Of a DNA stretch of 64,000 nucleotides, positions 51,673-62,806 are shown piece by piece. This stretch comes from Agarophyton chilense (Eukaryota > Rhodophyta > Florideophyceae > Gracilariales > Gracilariaceae). The stretch lies in the NCBI GenBank assembly GCA_030374765.1, contig JARGXX010000092.1, positions 1,426,001 through 1,490,000 of the forward strand, given 5' to 3'. Made by a program: the position numbers and the translations under genes. The notes under the pieces are model-generated. The model did not search any database, was not told the origin of the DNA, and saw only the letters and a program-made list of their open reading frames with translations. The stretch's first letter is position 1. Each line of letters begins with the position of its first letter.

Positions 51673-53944
51673 TCACTGGGGCGGCGCAGGAGTAACTCCG
51701 TCATCCTCATTGGAACCTGCAGGAGCGAAACCGGGATTAGGATCACCCGAGGAGCCAACTGGACCACCCGAACCGGCCCCAGCGAGCTGAGCACGCTTCT
51801 TCGGCGGGGATTCTCCTGAAGAACTATTGTCACCATCGGAAACCTCCCCGTAACTCAAATTGAGACCATATCGGGCATCCGACTCGGCAGTAACCCCCTG
51901 GGACATCGCCTGCGCATTCGGCTGCAGGATATTGACCATGGCGGGCTTCAGGTCCTGACCCTGTTGGACAACCGTGGCGTAGCGAGCCGAGCGACGCGCC
52001 CAGGAGCATGCTTCCCTCAGGACTGTCGCAATGTCCATCGAGGCTGGGAAACCCACGGTACGGCAGAAATGACGGAAATCCGCGGCGGCATCCGTGACCG
52101 AAGCAGGAAAGTGGACCAACGGAGAGGACGGAGCGATGTCGACGCCCCCGGTGGACGTTTGAGCAAGTGCCTCGCCTACAGAACTTTTTGTTTCGACAGT
52201 AACCTCGCCAGGAGAATTAGTCACTTGGGCGACGGGCGGTTCATACGAGAGCTCATCTTGAGGAGCAGCGCCTGGAGGAATTGAAGCTGGACAACCGGTC
52301 GCAAACACAACGGCGGACTCATCCGGAGGATGAACGCCCTCCACGGGTAAGACGAAGGGATCTTCACCAAAGGATTCTCCGTCGGACATACCAGCAGGAA
52401 CTAACGTTGCGGCTTCCACATCAGGCTCGAAGCAAAGAGGATCCAAACCAATGGCCTTCGGATAATAGTCGGGCACATGACACCTCGGAATATCCGATGG
52501 TTGATTCCTCAAGGGCTTGGCGGGATAGACACGGGCGTCGTCCCGACCCTGCGGATGCAGCGAAATCGGCGTGAATGAGTGGGTATCTCAGTCATACCAA
52601 AAAAACCCGGGAGTCTTGGCTTACTCCACCTGTTGGACATGATCCAAAAGGGCCTCGGTCTCCTCGACGTCGAACTGAGTCCCACGGACGATGTTTTGTA
52701 TGACCAGGTTCCTTAGGAAACGGATCATGATGTCCGGGAGCGAGATTAGGCAACCTCGAGGACCAGGTATGTTCTCATCGTACCACACCCTTCAATCCTC
52801 CGAACGGACATTACCACGAATTCTGTATCTCGCGGTATCCAGAAAGGCCATAAGGGACATCACGCCGAACTCGACGAAGAGCACCTGCCAGGACAGCCAG
52901 GACCTTCGGACATTGTCAGGGCCCATGAGTTGGGACGAGGGGTACGCCACCACGGACGGCGTGGGAACCAAAAGGAGCTGCAAGACACGCCAATACACGG
53001 CCCATTGGTTTTCATCCTCATGGGGTAGGGAAAGGTACAACGGAAGGCGTTTGTCGGCGCTCATGTGGTGGAACTCCACTTGGTGCCAACAAAAGAAGAA
53101 CCACAAGGATTGACGTAGAGGACCTTCGGGCTCGTGCATCTCTTTCCAATGGACCCGGTTGGACATCCAGAATAAGTGGTCGTACGGTGGCAGAAAGCAC
53201 ATAAGCGCTAAGAGGTTGTGACCAGCTAGAGGAAAGCGCACATGAGGTGAGATGAAGTCCGTGCATAGATCCGAAAGGAATTTGTTCACCCTGAACTGGT
53301 AGTCGGCTTCTTCCTCGCAGCGGACGTACGGCATGTCCGCTTGGACGAGTGTGCGACATCGCGTCGCCGAAAGCGGATCCACAGGACAATGCAACCATCG
53401 GTTATTTCACGAGACGCTGCGCGCGTTCTTGCTGCCCCTCCGGAAGTCGGGTATCTTGGAAAACCTTCGGGCGTTGAGATACATAGGGCAAAACCTTTGG
53501 TATTCTTCCGCTGAGGACGGCAGAACGGCATGACGCACTGCCCGCGGGTTTCTTCCGGTGGTATGGCCATAGCGGTCCCCCGGGACGCTCGTCGGCCTCT
53601 TGGTATCCCGAGGAGCTCCCCGCTGGGTTGTTTGAGGTCATGGTACCGCTGGTCCCCGGGTGGTCCGCCGGGAAATAGATGGGAGAGCCGGTGGAGGGGA
53701 CATAATCCAAAGGAAGTACGGCGTATCCCGCGGGGTTATAAGGTGATTTCGGCATCGCGCGCAACCAATTGAAAGGTACCACGAGGAAAAGACGAAGTAA
53801 CGGAATTGACACGAACGGACGGACAGGGGTGAACCACGGTGGACGAAGCGCGGAGGGTCGCCAAGGGAAGAACGGAAACGAAGGAAGAACCTGATGGACC
53901 GTCTCGGCAACGCGACGCGAGGAATACGCCGGCGATGCCCCCAT
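51673..53944 (-). pseudogene. antisense reading-frame region in the 3' part of element 1
   Basis: On the strand opposite to pol, between the chromodomain and the PPT, long frames line up over 2.27 kb. They are: 53944 (ATG) to 53402 in one frame, then 53406-52792, and 52587-51673 in a shared second frame. One shift (about 53405) and stops at 52792, 52621 and 52588 are the only breaks. The middle part has protein-like texture with Trp, Phe and Leu (SLWFFFCWHQVEFHHMSADK, YLSLPHEDENQWAVYW). The C-terminal part is Gly/Ser/Pro-rich and acidic (SDGDNSSSGESPPKKRAQLA). That end is kept in the same frame, with substitutions and the same TGA position, in element 2. I recognise no family. Antisense or extra ORFs in this place are known from some plant Ty3/gypsy elements. 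Confidence 0.55.
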
Positions 53945-54153
53945 GGCCAGCGCTAACGGCACGTGACAGTTTCAATTCTTAGGCAAATTAATTGCCCTTC
54001 GGCGTCAATGGTCGGCTAATGCATCCCCACATCCCCGCAGGCGGTGATGACGCGACGTACCGCCGCACCCAATGGTACCGGGAGCAATGAAGTGCTCGCG
54101 TCCCCTGAAGCAGTTATGAAACCATCTGCACTTCGCCGTGACGGTCGAATCCT

Positions 54154-54164
54154 AAGGAGGAAGA
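54154..54164 (+). other. polypurine tract of element 1
   Basis: AAGGAGGAAGA ends 2 nt before LTR B (TA then TGTGAAG). The equivalent AAGGAGGGAGA precedes LTR D. This is the normal plus-strand primer site of LTR elements. Confidence 0.8.
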
Positions 54165-54166
54165 TA

Positions 54167-54613
54167 TGTGAAGAAGCGATAATAACCGTTGAGCTCGGTA
54201 AGACGCCGGCCCCTGAAGGATCTTGCAGGTGACACGTGTACAGGTCGACCTCAAGTGGACTCATGTAGATTATTAATTTAATTTAATTAGTGTAATAGAT
54301 TAACACTACAGTGTGAGGGAGATCTCAGCGCCTCGCCAGTACTATTTATTTGGCTCGAGTCACGCTTCTCCCTTATAGTACGGTAGGCACCGTTAGGATA
54401 CTAAATAACCCCCTTTGGTATATTAGCTCCACCCTTTGGTCCTCAAGCCATCGTTTCCGTAGCACCAACCTGTAGGACTACGCAGTAAACGCCAGCCCAT
54501 TGCCCTAAGTACTCTGGGAGTGCCGCCGTCAAGGATTCGAACCTTAGGACCCGCTCTACCACGCTACCACCGGTCGAGACCCGTACGCTGACTTAACCCG
54601 TTATTGCGTTACA
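54167..54613 (+). repeat. LTR B, 3' LTR of element 1
   Basis: 447 bp, TGTGAAGAAG...GCGTTACA. It shares diagnostic bases with LTR D (GAGCTC, AATTAGTGTAATAGATTA, TTGGCTCGAGT, CGCTGAC or TGCTGAC then YYAACCCGT) and not with LTR A of its own element. The inverted part of element 2 starts at the next base. Confidence 0.92.
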
Positions 54614-56747
54614 CAAATGGTAAAACTGGTTCCGTCGAGGTAAGGAAGGAGTGTCAATACAGACCATACGATGGCTAGACATTCCTTTTCGGCCGTACTG
54701 TAGCTTTGCTCCGCGGTGGTGAGCGTTCTGCTCCAGTAGCCAATAGGTCGATAGTCCTTCGATGACTCCTGTTCTTGTAGCAGTGCACAACCCACTTGGA
54801 CATCAGAGGCATCTGTGCCCAGGACGAAAGGCCTATTGGGCTTTGGTAAAGCCAACATGAGTCGATTCAGCAATTTGTCCTTTAGGGTCGGAAATGCTTC
54901 GTACTGGTCGCCCGTAAGGTCTTCGAACTCCGAAGGTGTTCTCTTCTTCAGCATCGCGTTGAGAGTGGCCGAGATCTTAGCATACCCTTGGACGAACCGT
55001 CGGTACACGTTTCACAAGCCCACGAAGGATTGTAGTTCATTGTGGGTCCGAGGAGGCTTAGACTTGCGAATCGCATTTGTGGTCCGTGTGGCCACCTTTA
55101 GCTTTCCTGGGAGGACGACGTGACCACTGAGGCCTGGTAGAAAGCGCATTAGCTGAGTTTCAGTGTTACTCCAGCCTCCTGTAGAATTGTTAGCACCTTC
55201 CTTACATGGCGAAAGTGTTACTTTACGGTTCTTGAGAAGATTATAATGTCATCCAAATAGACCAGGGCGAACTTCCATTTGACTCTGGACAGTATGATTT
55301 CCATTACCCGTTGGAAAGTGGCTGGTGCATTCTTCAAACCAAAGGGTAGGCGAGTAAATCTGAACAGACCTTCATGGGTGGTAAAGGTTGTCAGCGCTCT
55401 CGCGTCTTCGACCAAAGAGATTTGCCAATATCCCGAGTTAGCGTCCAGTGTGGTAAATACGACGGCTTCGCCTAAGGAATCCAGACAGTCGTCCAAGCGG
55501 GGTATCGGGTATGAGTCCCTCTTGGTTACTGCGTTCAGCTTCCTCTAGTCGACACAGAAGCTAACGGATCCATCTTTCTTCGCCAAGAGGAAAAGAAGAC
55601 TTGCCAATTCGGATTGGTTTGGAGGCACCGGCTCTATGACTTGAGCTTTGCGCATTTTGTCCATCTGGTTGGCGATAATTTCTCTGCCTTTAAGGCTGGT
55701 ACGGTATGGGTGCTGGAACTGTGGTCTAGCATCATCCTGAAGGTCAATGCGGTGTGTAGTTGCTCTGATTATGCCAAATCTACCTGACCACATGTCCTGG
55801 TATTCCCTGAGGAGATCATAGACCTGCGGCATATAGGATTCAAATTTTGCGCCGATGGGGACCGTCCCCTCCAAAGGGTTTGCGTCCTCGTCGGGAGTTG
55901 GCGTGGACAGTTTATCCATTTGGGCCTCCATAATAGCCACAGGCGCGGGTACGGTGATACTAATCACTGTACCTTTAAATAACCGCAGGGGTTTATCTCG
56001 GAAGTTGCTGATTGTGACCAAAAAGGACCTCGTGGGGTGGATGTCTATTACTCCATTGGCCATCAAGGTAATGTGCTTCAGAACCGTTTTCGGGTGGTTC
56101 TGAACTGTTACGAGACCTGAAGACTGGTAATGGACCGACACAGCGATTTGGGTCATGGGGGGTATCGTTATGGCCTTTGACAGGCGAACCTTATCGTGCT
56201 TTGTGTTTTCGGAGACAACCGCCCGTTTGCGGTTAGCTTCTGGCCCTGGGGTTGAACCAGTTATGGAGATGGAAGGTGCGCGGTAAAACGCGACTTTTCT
56301 AAGGCCTGGAAAAATGGCCTTAATGTATCGGTCGATAATGGAGGTCCCTAGGATTGCCCCAGCGCCTAAGTTATGGCATACAAGAAACCACGTGCTGACT
56401 TTGAATGGTCCTGCCTAGAGGTAAAGTGGTACTATCCCTTTAATGCCCATTGGTCGACGAGACGCATCGGTAATCTTTAGGGTCTTCCTTGCCTGAACGA
56501 AATCTTGCAAACTCAGTGGGAGTATCTTAGGATAGACCAAGTTGGAACCAGCGCCTGTGTCCAATACAGCTGTGGTCACTCGAGAGTTGTTGGAACTAAG
56601 TCCTACGGCTACTCGAACTCCATAGTTCTCTTTCCTGAAGATACAGACAGGGTCGTTAATGTGATCCAATTGTGGTTCATCTTGAGTGGTCCATTGTGGG
56701 TGGTTTGTATTGGAAGGTGAGCAGCTCTTGGGCTCATGACCGTCCAA
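54614..56747 (-). pseudogene. pol: pol N-terminal half of element 2 (broken, inverted)
   Basis: Protease with DTGAGSN (about 56560). RT pieces lie at 56156-55545 and 55496-55218 (RFTRLPFGLKNAPATFQRV, YLDD) and RNase H at 55008-54614 (LGTDASDVQVGCALLQEQES, GYWSRTLTTAEQSY). Stops at the VD-stop-RKLN, RTVK-stop-HF and LS-stop-CAF sites are the same as in element 1. A private TGA precedes NVYRRFVQGY. The frame ends where LTR B begins. Confidence 0.88.
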
Positions 56748-56764
56748 TTGGTTGAGTTAGGGGC

Positions 56765-59014
56765 TTAAAGAGGGAGGATTTGCCTCGAGTCGTCCCTCTC
56801 GAAGTTTTCCGATGGGGTTTCCGTTTCTTCTTGAGGATAGAGTTCTTCTAAGGGGTCGTCGGTAGGGTCTACAATGGCGTGGACCTGTGGGGATTTGATC
56901 GGAGTGTCCGGAGACGTGGCATAGCATGAGCTTCCAAGGGTCCCTGTGGTTCGTTGCTGTGCCATGTCATACATTCCTTCGGATCTCCACACCCAGCAAT
57001 TCTCTTCCGTTAGGGCTAGGAGAGTTTTTCTTGCGTCCTCAGGCATATACCTCGTACAGTCACAAGGTTGGGTCTGTGAGAGGCAGAGGAAGCAGGCCCT
57101 TGGGGAGCGAACAAAAACGTCCTTGCGGTGCGGAAAGGGAGAATACTTAGGAGTGGGTTGTCCAATGGTCGCTGTAGTTCCCTGGGAGGTGTACGATGGG
57201 GGTCCAGACGGAGGAGCATTGAAATTGACCGCGAGGACATCTCTTGAATCGGCGTAGTGGAGTGAAGCATCGATGTCCGACTCCGTAGAGCTAACCAATT
57301 GGGCTTGGTTGGGTTTACGCAATGGATTTGCGTGTCCTCTGGTTATATCAGCGTTGTGCCTGGAGGTCCGGTAGGTTTTGCCATAACCCTCAGCGTAGGT
57401 CACGAGCCTTCGAAAGGAGTATTGGGGGTTTTCCATGTGGTAATTGCGCACATGTGTCCCAATGGCAGGGAGCAATCCCGTGATGAAGTGACGTTAAAGA
57501 CGTCCTTCGGAGAACACGTTTCCACATCGGGAAGCATTTTTCCATATGTCGTCTGCGAAACCCGATTCGGTCATGTTGGAGCTCTGCCTAAAGGATATGA
57601 CTTCCTAGTGGGCATCCGTTATGACATCATGCATGGCGTAAGTTTCCAAGAGGAAATGAACAACCTGAGGGTATGACCTGAGAAGCTCACGGTCTTGAGC
57701 ATTTACGAGGTCAGTTGTGCCAGATATCTTCGAAACCACTCGGTCACGCGCCTGTATGGTAAGGAAGAATTGGAAAAGGTACAGAGGGGCGCCCTCGTGG
57801 ACACAGTTCTGCTCGCAGGGCGTACGGAACAAACTAAGAAACCTAAACACAGCAATGGGATCCGAACCAGAGAACTTGTCCGTAATGGTTAGTTGCATCC
57901 GTTTATCCCATTTGGCGATTGAACGAGCCACCGAACCAGAATATTTCGCGGACCTGTCGGCCGGCCAGTAGTTTTTATAGTCTAGAACCTTAAGAAAAAG
58001 TTCGTTAGTGGTTTTCAGTGGTCTGAGGCCTCGAACTGCAGCCTCATCCACTTCCGAGTCGGTCGTTTTGGTTGAGGCCGAATCGGAATCACTCGGGTTC
58101 GAATGGTCTCTTCTATTGCTTCTTCTCTTCTTCTTTCTTCTACGGTTGCTTCTTTTCTTCTTTCCGGCGGAGTAGGGACCTAAAGGATCGATCTCTCTTT
58201 CAGATCCGATGGAGCCCTTAGGTCGTTGTACCTCGCATGATCCGTCGGGTGGGGCCAGCGGTATCTCTTCCAGACGCAGAGCTTCTCTTCTGCTCCTCGC
58301 TTGTCCCTTCCTTGGATTCTCCTGATGGGCAACCTGTCTTTCATCTAGACGCGGAGCTTCTCCTCTGCTCCTAGATTGGCCCACCATGGGGTTTTCTTGA
58401 TGGTATTCCCGGCGAGGGGCGGATAATGCCGCCACTCCTGGGGGTTCGGTAGGGGGTTTCCATATGGAGACCGGATGGTTAATTTGTGGTGGGGTGGTCC
58501 TTGGGACCAAATTGCCTGCCTGGCCAGTGACAGCTCCTTGAACGGCCTGTAGGAGGGAGTCTATGAATAAGTCAGACTCTAATACCCTAGAGACGATTCG
58601 CGCGATGAGGTAATCCGTATGGTCAGCGATCGCCGTAGCGAGTCGAACGTCCATAATGGAATCCACGTGGGTTGAGCAGAGCTCACGGAGACGGGGCCAG
58701 AGAAGGTCGGAAAGACCTGCGGGAAGATTTTCTCGAATTCCTTAGGTCTGGGGGGTGTCTCCTTGAGGTTTCCCTGGCCTAAAGGTGGCCCTAGTGAGGC
58801 GTTCTCGTAAATGCGCTGTCACCGTGGGTTCTCGGCGAATCCATTCGGGGTTATCCAGTGGGGTCATTATTTCATGCGGCTGGCTCGTCGTGCTCCTGCA
58901 GTCGCTAGCGATATCAACCTGAGGGTCAGGTGACATCACCGGGGTTGTAGTCGCACTTCGTTTTGCCGTAGAAGTCTTATGGTCGGGGTGATTGGGTGTG
59001 TTTTCTGCATCCAT
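56765..59014 (-). pseudogene. gag: gag of element 2 (broken, inverted)
   Basis: Starts at ATG 59014 (MDAENTPNHPDHKT). A TAA after GDTPQT separates the leader (to 58742) from the main piece 58666-57605. The latter keeps the capsid region that is frameshifted in element 1 (FQFFLTIQARDRVVSKISGT). The same TAG (DAH-stop-EVISF) ends it. A further piece, 57475-56765, carries the Cys cluster CFLCLSQTQPCDC. Confidence 0.85.
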
Positions 59015-59139
59015 AATGGCGGTTGCTTCTGTACTTCTGGTCCGTTGGGGAATTAAACCAAAGGCTATAATCCGGATAATTCTTCGTTACAGTGGTCCGT
59101 TCAATTATTCAAAAAGGATTTTAAGTCGGGAGACCAAAA

Positions 59140-59583
59140 TGTAACGCAATGGCTTTTGGGTCCGCGTACGGGCCTCGACCGGTGGTAGCGTGGTATAGCG
59201 GGTGCTATGGTTCAAATCCTTGACGGCGGCACTCCCAGAGTACTTAGGGAAATGGGCTGGCGTTTACTGCGTAGTCCTACAGGTTGGAGCTACGGAAAGG
59301 ATGGCTTGAAGACCAAAGGGTGGAACTAATACACCAAAGAGGGTTATTTAGTATCCTAACGGTGCCTACCTTACTCTAAGAGAGAAGCGTCACTAGAGCC
59401 AAGTAAATGGTATTGGCGAGGCGCTGGAATCTCCCTGGCATTTTAATGCTAATCTAATATACAAATTAAAAAACAATAATAATCTACATGAGTCCACCTG
59501 AGGTCAACCCGTCCACGTGTCATCTGCAAGATCCTTCAGAGCCCGGCGGCTTACCGGGCTCAACCATTATTATCGCTTCTTCA
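59140..59583 (-). repeat. LTR C, 5' LTR of element 2 (inverted)
   Basis: On the plus strand it reads TGTAACGC...CGCTTCTTCA. The outer end lacks about two bases of the expected TTCACA. Groups with LTR A by shared bases (GAGCCCGG, CCAATACCATTTACTTGGCTCTAG, CGCGGACCCAAAAG). Its outer end abuts internal RNase H sequence of the forward part of element 2. Confidence 0.9.
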
Positions 59584-61727
59584 AAATTAGGACAGATCAT
59601 GACTCACTCCGCTGGCTACGCAATATGACCGATGCATCGAGTCGCCTCGCTAGGTGGCGCTTCAGGCTGTCATATTATGACTACGAGATAACCTATTGGC
59701 CAGGCATCAAGCACAAGGCAGCAGATTCCCTGTCGCGAATCATCACCGAAAAAACTGATGACACCCCATTGGACGACCTAATTCCCACCCCCTTTACAGA
59801 TGATGGACCTCAGGACTACACGGAAACGGATGATCTTATGGGTGTGGTGCAATCGGAGGATCCTGAGGTAAAGAAGAACGAAGTATACCTATTGGACTGG
59901 GAAACAGTACCGCCCAATTTGTCACCAGCTCAGTTTAACGCGATAGCCCCGGAGGAAAAAGAGCTCCTCCCTATGACTATTGAGGAAATCCTACACGCGC
60001 AGGTCGAAGACGAATATTGCAAGGAAACAGCCCAATTGGTAGGGATCCCAGGATGCCTGTTCGACTATGACCAATTTGGACTACTATGTCGCCGCTCACC
60101 GCTGGATGGCACACTCCAACGGGTAATACCAACTTCGCTAAGGGCGCGATTCCTATACCTCGCCCATTTCCCCCGCTTGGCTGGCCATCCTGGACGCCGA
60201 CGAATGTACCAGACCCTAAGGAAGTTCTTCTAGTGGCCACTAATGGCGCAGGACCTATGGCAAACTGCACGGAACTGTGCATCGTTTGCACAGATCTGAG
60301 GATCTCGCGCCAACCATCAGGCCAAACTGAAGCTCTTCCCCGCCGCAGGTCCAATGGAATTTGTCGCAATGGATATACTTGGGCCTTTGCCTAAGTCTTG
60401 CCATGGGAAACGGTTTGTTTTGGTTATAACCGATAGGTTTACCAAACTTACCCGAGCCCTACCCCTAAGAAAGACAACGGCCACAGATGTCGCGACGGCC
60501 TTCTTGTCCCACTGGGTATATCCAAATGGCATGCCACTTTACCTCCTTACGGATGACGGCAGTCAGTTTGTATCCAAATTCTTCTCGCATGTCTGTGCTA
60601 ACTTGGGTATCAAACATTTGATCACCATACCGTACCACCTGCAAACCATTGGCCAAGGCGAATACATCAACTGCACCTTTCTGGAACGATTGGCGCACTA
60701 TGTTTCGGAGCACAAATTGGACCGGGGCGAATACGTTGAGCCCATGGTTTATGCCTACAACACGTAGGTGCACGCTTCTACAGGGACAATACCGTTCGAC
60801 TTAACGCTAACGAGATCGCCGCCGCCAATAGCTGTTGACCTTCAGGAGTCTATCATACCCCAGGACATAAGCGAAGGAATGACTTCTACCCAGGCGAAGC
60901 GCTACTTGCGCCGACGCATCGACAGCATTATCCAATCTGCCAGCACCGTACTAACCAAAGCCCAACGGCGCTAGAAGATCAATTTAGACAAAGCCGTTTG
61001 GAATAAACCGAACTTTTGGAAAGGAGACCTGGTTTACCTGGATCGGCCACCGAAGGACAGTGAGGGACTCAAGGACACTACGCGGAAGCTCTTACCCTGC
61101 ACTACGGGACTATTCAAAGTCCCTAAGGTCAATGAACACACCATCACGTTGCTAATAGACGGCCTACAGAACACACTGTCTAATGACCGCGTGACAAGAG
61201 CCCCCAGTTCCTCCGGACCACCAAAGTCCCAGCCCCCTAACTCAGCGGAAGCACCACGACCTCAAATCGACGCTCAAGTATCCATACACCCTAAGGCAGT
61301 TCCCGTGGACTCGACTAGCCCCACGGACCCGATCGTCAACGCCAACCACTATGACCCATCTCTCCAAACCGACACCGATGGATTCGCCCCCCTGTACCGC
61401 ACTCTCCTTCCGGAGAATGAACACCAAACGGAATATGTGATGGAGCACATCATCTCCGCCGGTCGGGGAGAAGATGGAACTATGTTCTATCGCTTCCGTT
61501 GGTTCGGCTACACACCTGAGGAAGACACTTGGCAAGAGCCTCAAATCATTTCGGCTAAATTTACCGCCCGCTATTGGCTTAGAATCAGCCACACGGAGCG
61601 CGACCTTCAGGAAGAGGCAGCCATTGGTCCGAATAACCCCAAAACGCCTCCCAAAACGCCTCCCGACACGACGGTTCGTCGTGCCTTTCGCATCAGGAAA
61701 CAAGGTCAGTTCTTCGGAGACACCTGA
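59584..61727 (+). pseudogene. pol: pol C-terminal half of element 2 (RNase H end, integrase, chromodomain)
   Basis: Pieces at 59584-60233, 60354-60767, 60768-60974 and 61149-61727. RNase H tail TDHDSLRWLRNMTDASSRLA; integrase MDILGPLP, FVLVITDRFTKL and TDDGSQFVSKFF (the last intact here but stopped in element 1). The chromodomain EYVMEHIISAGRGEDG...FRWFGYTPEEDTWQEPQ is uninterrupted, with the aromatic residues expected for methyl-lysine binding (Tyr, Trp, Trp). Stops at KFF-stop-WP and QI-stop-GSR are shared with element 1; those after AYNT and QRR are private. Confidence 0.88.
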
Positions 61728-61899
61728 AGAAGATCCGAGACGCTCTCAAAATTGGACGACGTCCCGAGGCACGCACGTTTGAGTTACAAAAACGACCTTG
61801 GGAAATCACAAGCATTTATTTATTTGACAACTACCAGCAGTAGATCAGCCCTCACCATAATCTCAAGGTTCGCAGAAGCGCTCGGAACACCAACAGAAC

Positions 61900-62136
61900 T
61901 CACGGGGACGGCGCAGGAGTACCTCCGTCGTCCTCATGGGCACCTGCAGGAGCGAAACCGGGACTACGGTCACCCGAGGAGCCAACTGGACCACCAGAAC
62001 TGGCCCCAGCGAGCCGAGCATGCTTTTTCGGCAGAGATTCACCTGAGGAACTATTATCACCATTGGAAACCTCCCGGTCACTCAAATTTAGACCATACCG
62101 GGCATCGAAATCGGCAGTAACCCTCTGGGACATCAC
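61900..62136 (-). pseudogene. remnant of the antisense frame in element 2
   Basis: This 78-codon stretch matches the C-terminus of the antisense region of element 1: DARYGLNLS, NGDNSSSGES, PKKHARLAG, GGPVGSSGD, PGFAPAG, then a TGA at the homologous position. Many substitutions but no frameshift or stop separate the two. The upstream part of the frame has been lost with the 1.5-kb deletion. Confidence 0.6.
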
Positions 62137-62806
62137 CTGCGCATTCTGCTACAGAATTTTACCATAGCAGTCTTCAGATTTTGACCCTGTTGGACAACTG
62201 CGGCGTACCGCATCGAGCGACGTGCCCAAGAGTAAGCTTTCCTCAGGACTGTGGCATTGTCAATCGACGCAGAAATACCAACGGGATCGCGCGCGACCCA
62301 TGGAAGAATTCCGCGACGGGAAGGAGAAAAGATGAATCTGAATCGGGCAGGATGACCGACGTGACCCCGAATGGACGGAGCGCGAACTGCACTTTACGGC
62401 TGACGATGCGCGTAGGGTCGTCAAAGAAATACTGAAGGATAGGAAAAGCGGCAAGGAACCCCCCCCCCCCCCCAGTGCGCGTACAGTACCTTCGGTGAAT
62501 TAATTGCCAACCTGGCGCCAAGGATCAGCTCTTACGCACTGGTACCTTCGAGGGTGTTGGCCATGCGACTCCGCATCGAGCCCACTGGTAACAAGAGCAA
62601 CTAAGCCCCGAATTGATCATAAGACGGCGACATGTCAGGCAGCGCACCACTCGTGTCCAGACCATTAGGACGTTGAGAATCACGACGTTCCGACTCCGAA
62701 GGCAAGATTAAAGGTTAACCCATAGGTCCAGTTACAGCTAGACCCCCAGGAAGGTGGGAGGCAATTTGGACTTCGCCGTGACGGTCGAATCCTAAGGAGG
62801 GAGATA

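Larger units (their letters stand above)
44413..54613 (+). mobile_element. Ty3/gypsy chromodomain LTR retrotransposon, element 1 (decayed, full structure)
   Basis: 10.2 kb in the order LTR, PBS, gag, protease, reverse transcriptase, RNase H, integrase, chromodomain, antisense-frame region, PPT, LTR. Integrase after RNase H and the chromodomain place it with Ty3/gypsy chromoviruses. Gag and pol carry many stops and shifts, so it cannot move by itself. The flanks (CCACG on the left, CAAAT after the right LTR) do not form a target-site duplication, because a rearranged second copy follows directly. The two LTRs have clearly diverged, so the insertion is old. Confidence 0.92.
54614..59583 (-). 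mobile_element. element 2, inverted 5' part (RNase H back to 5' LTR)
   Basis: Minus-strand copy homologous to element 1 from its 5' LTR to the middle of RNase H. Reading on the minus strand, the order is LTR C (59583-59140), PBS (59136-59121), gag, protease, RT and RNase H up to DGTSFTI. It is cut exactly at LTR B. The missing continuation (IRTDHDSLRWL onward) starts forward at 59584, so this is one element with its 5' half flipped, not two separate truncated insertions. Confidence 0.88.

Noticed and set aside
54533..54600. Complete tRNA gene in the LTR
   Set aside because: T-arm and D-arm-like parts exist, but there is no anticodon arm and no pairing acceptor stem; kept only as a finding on a Pol III-like box.
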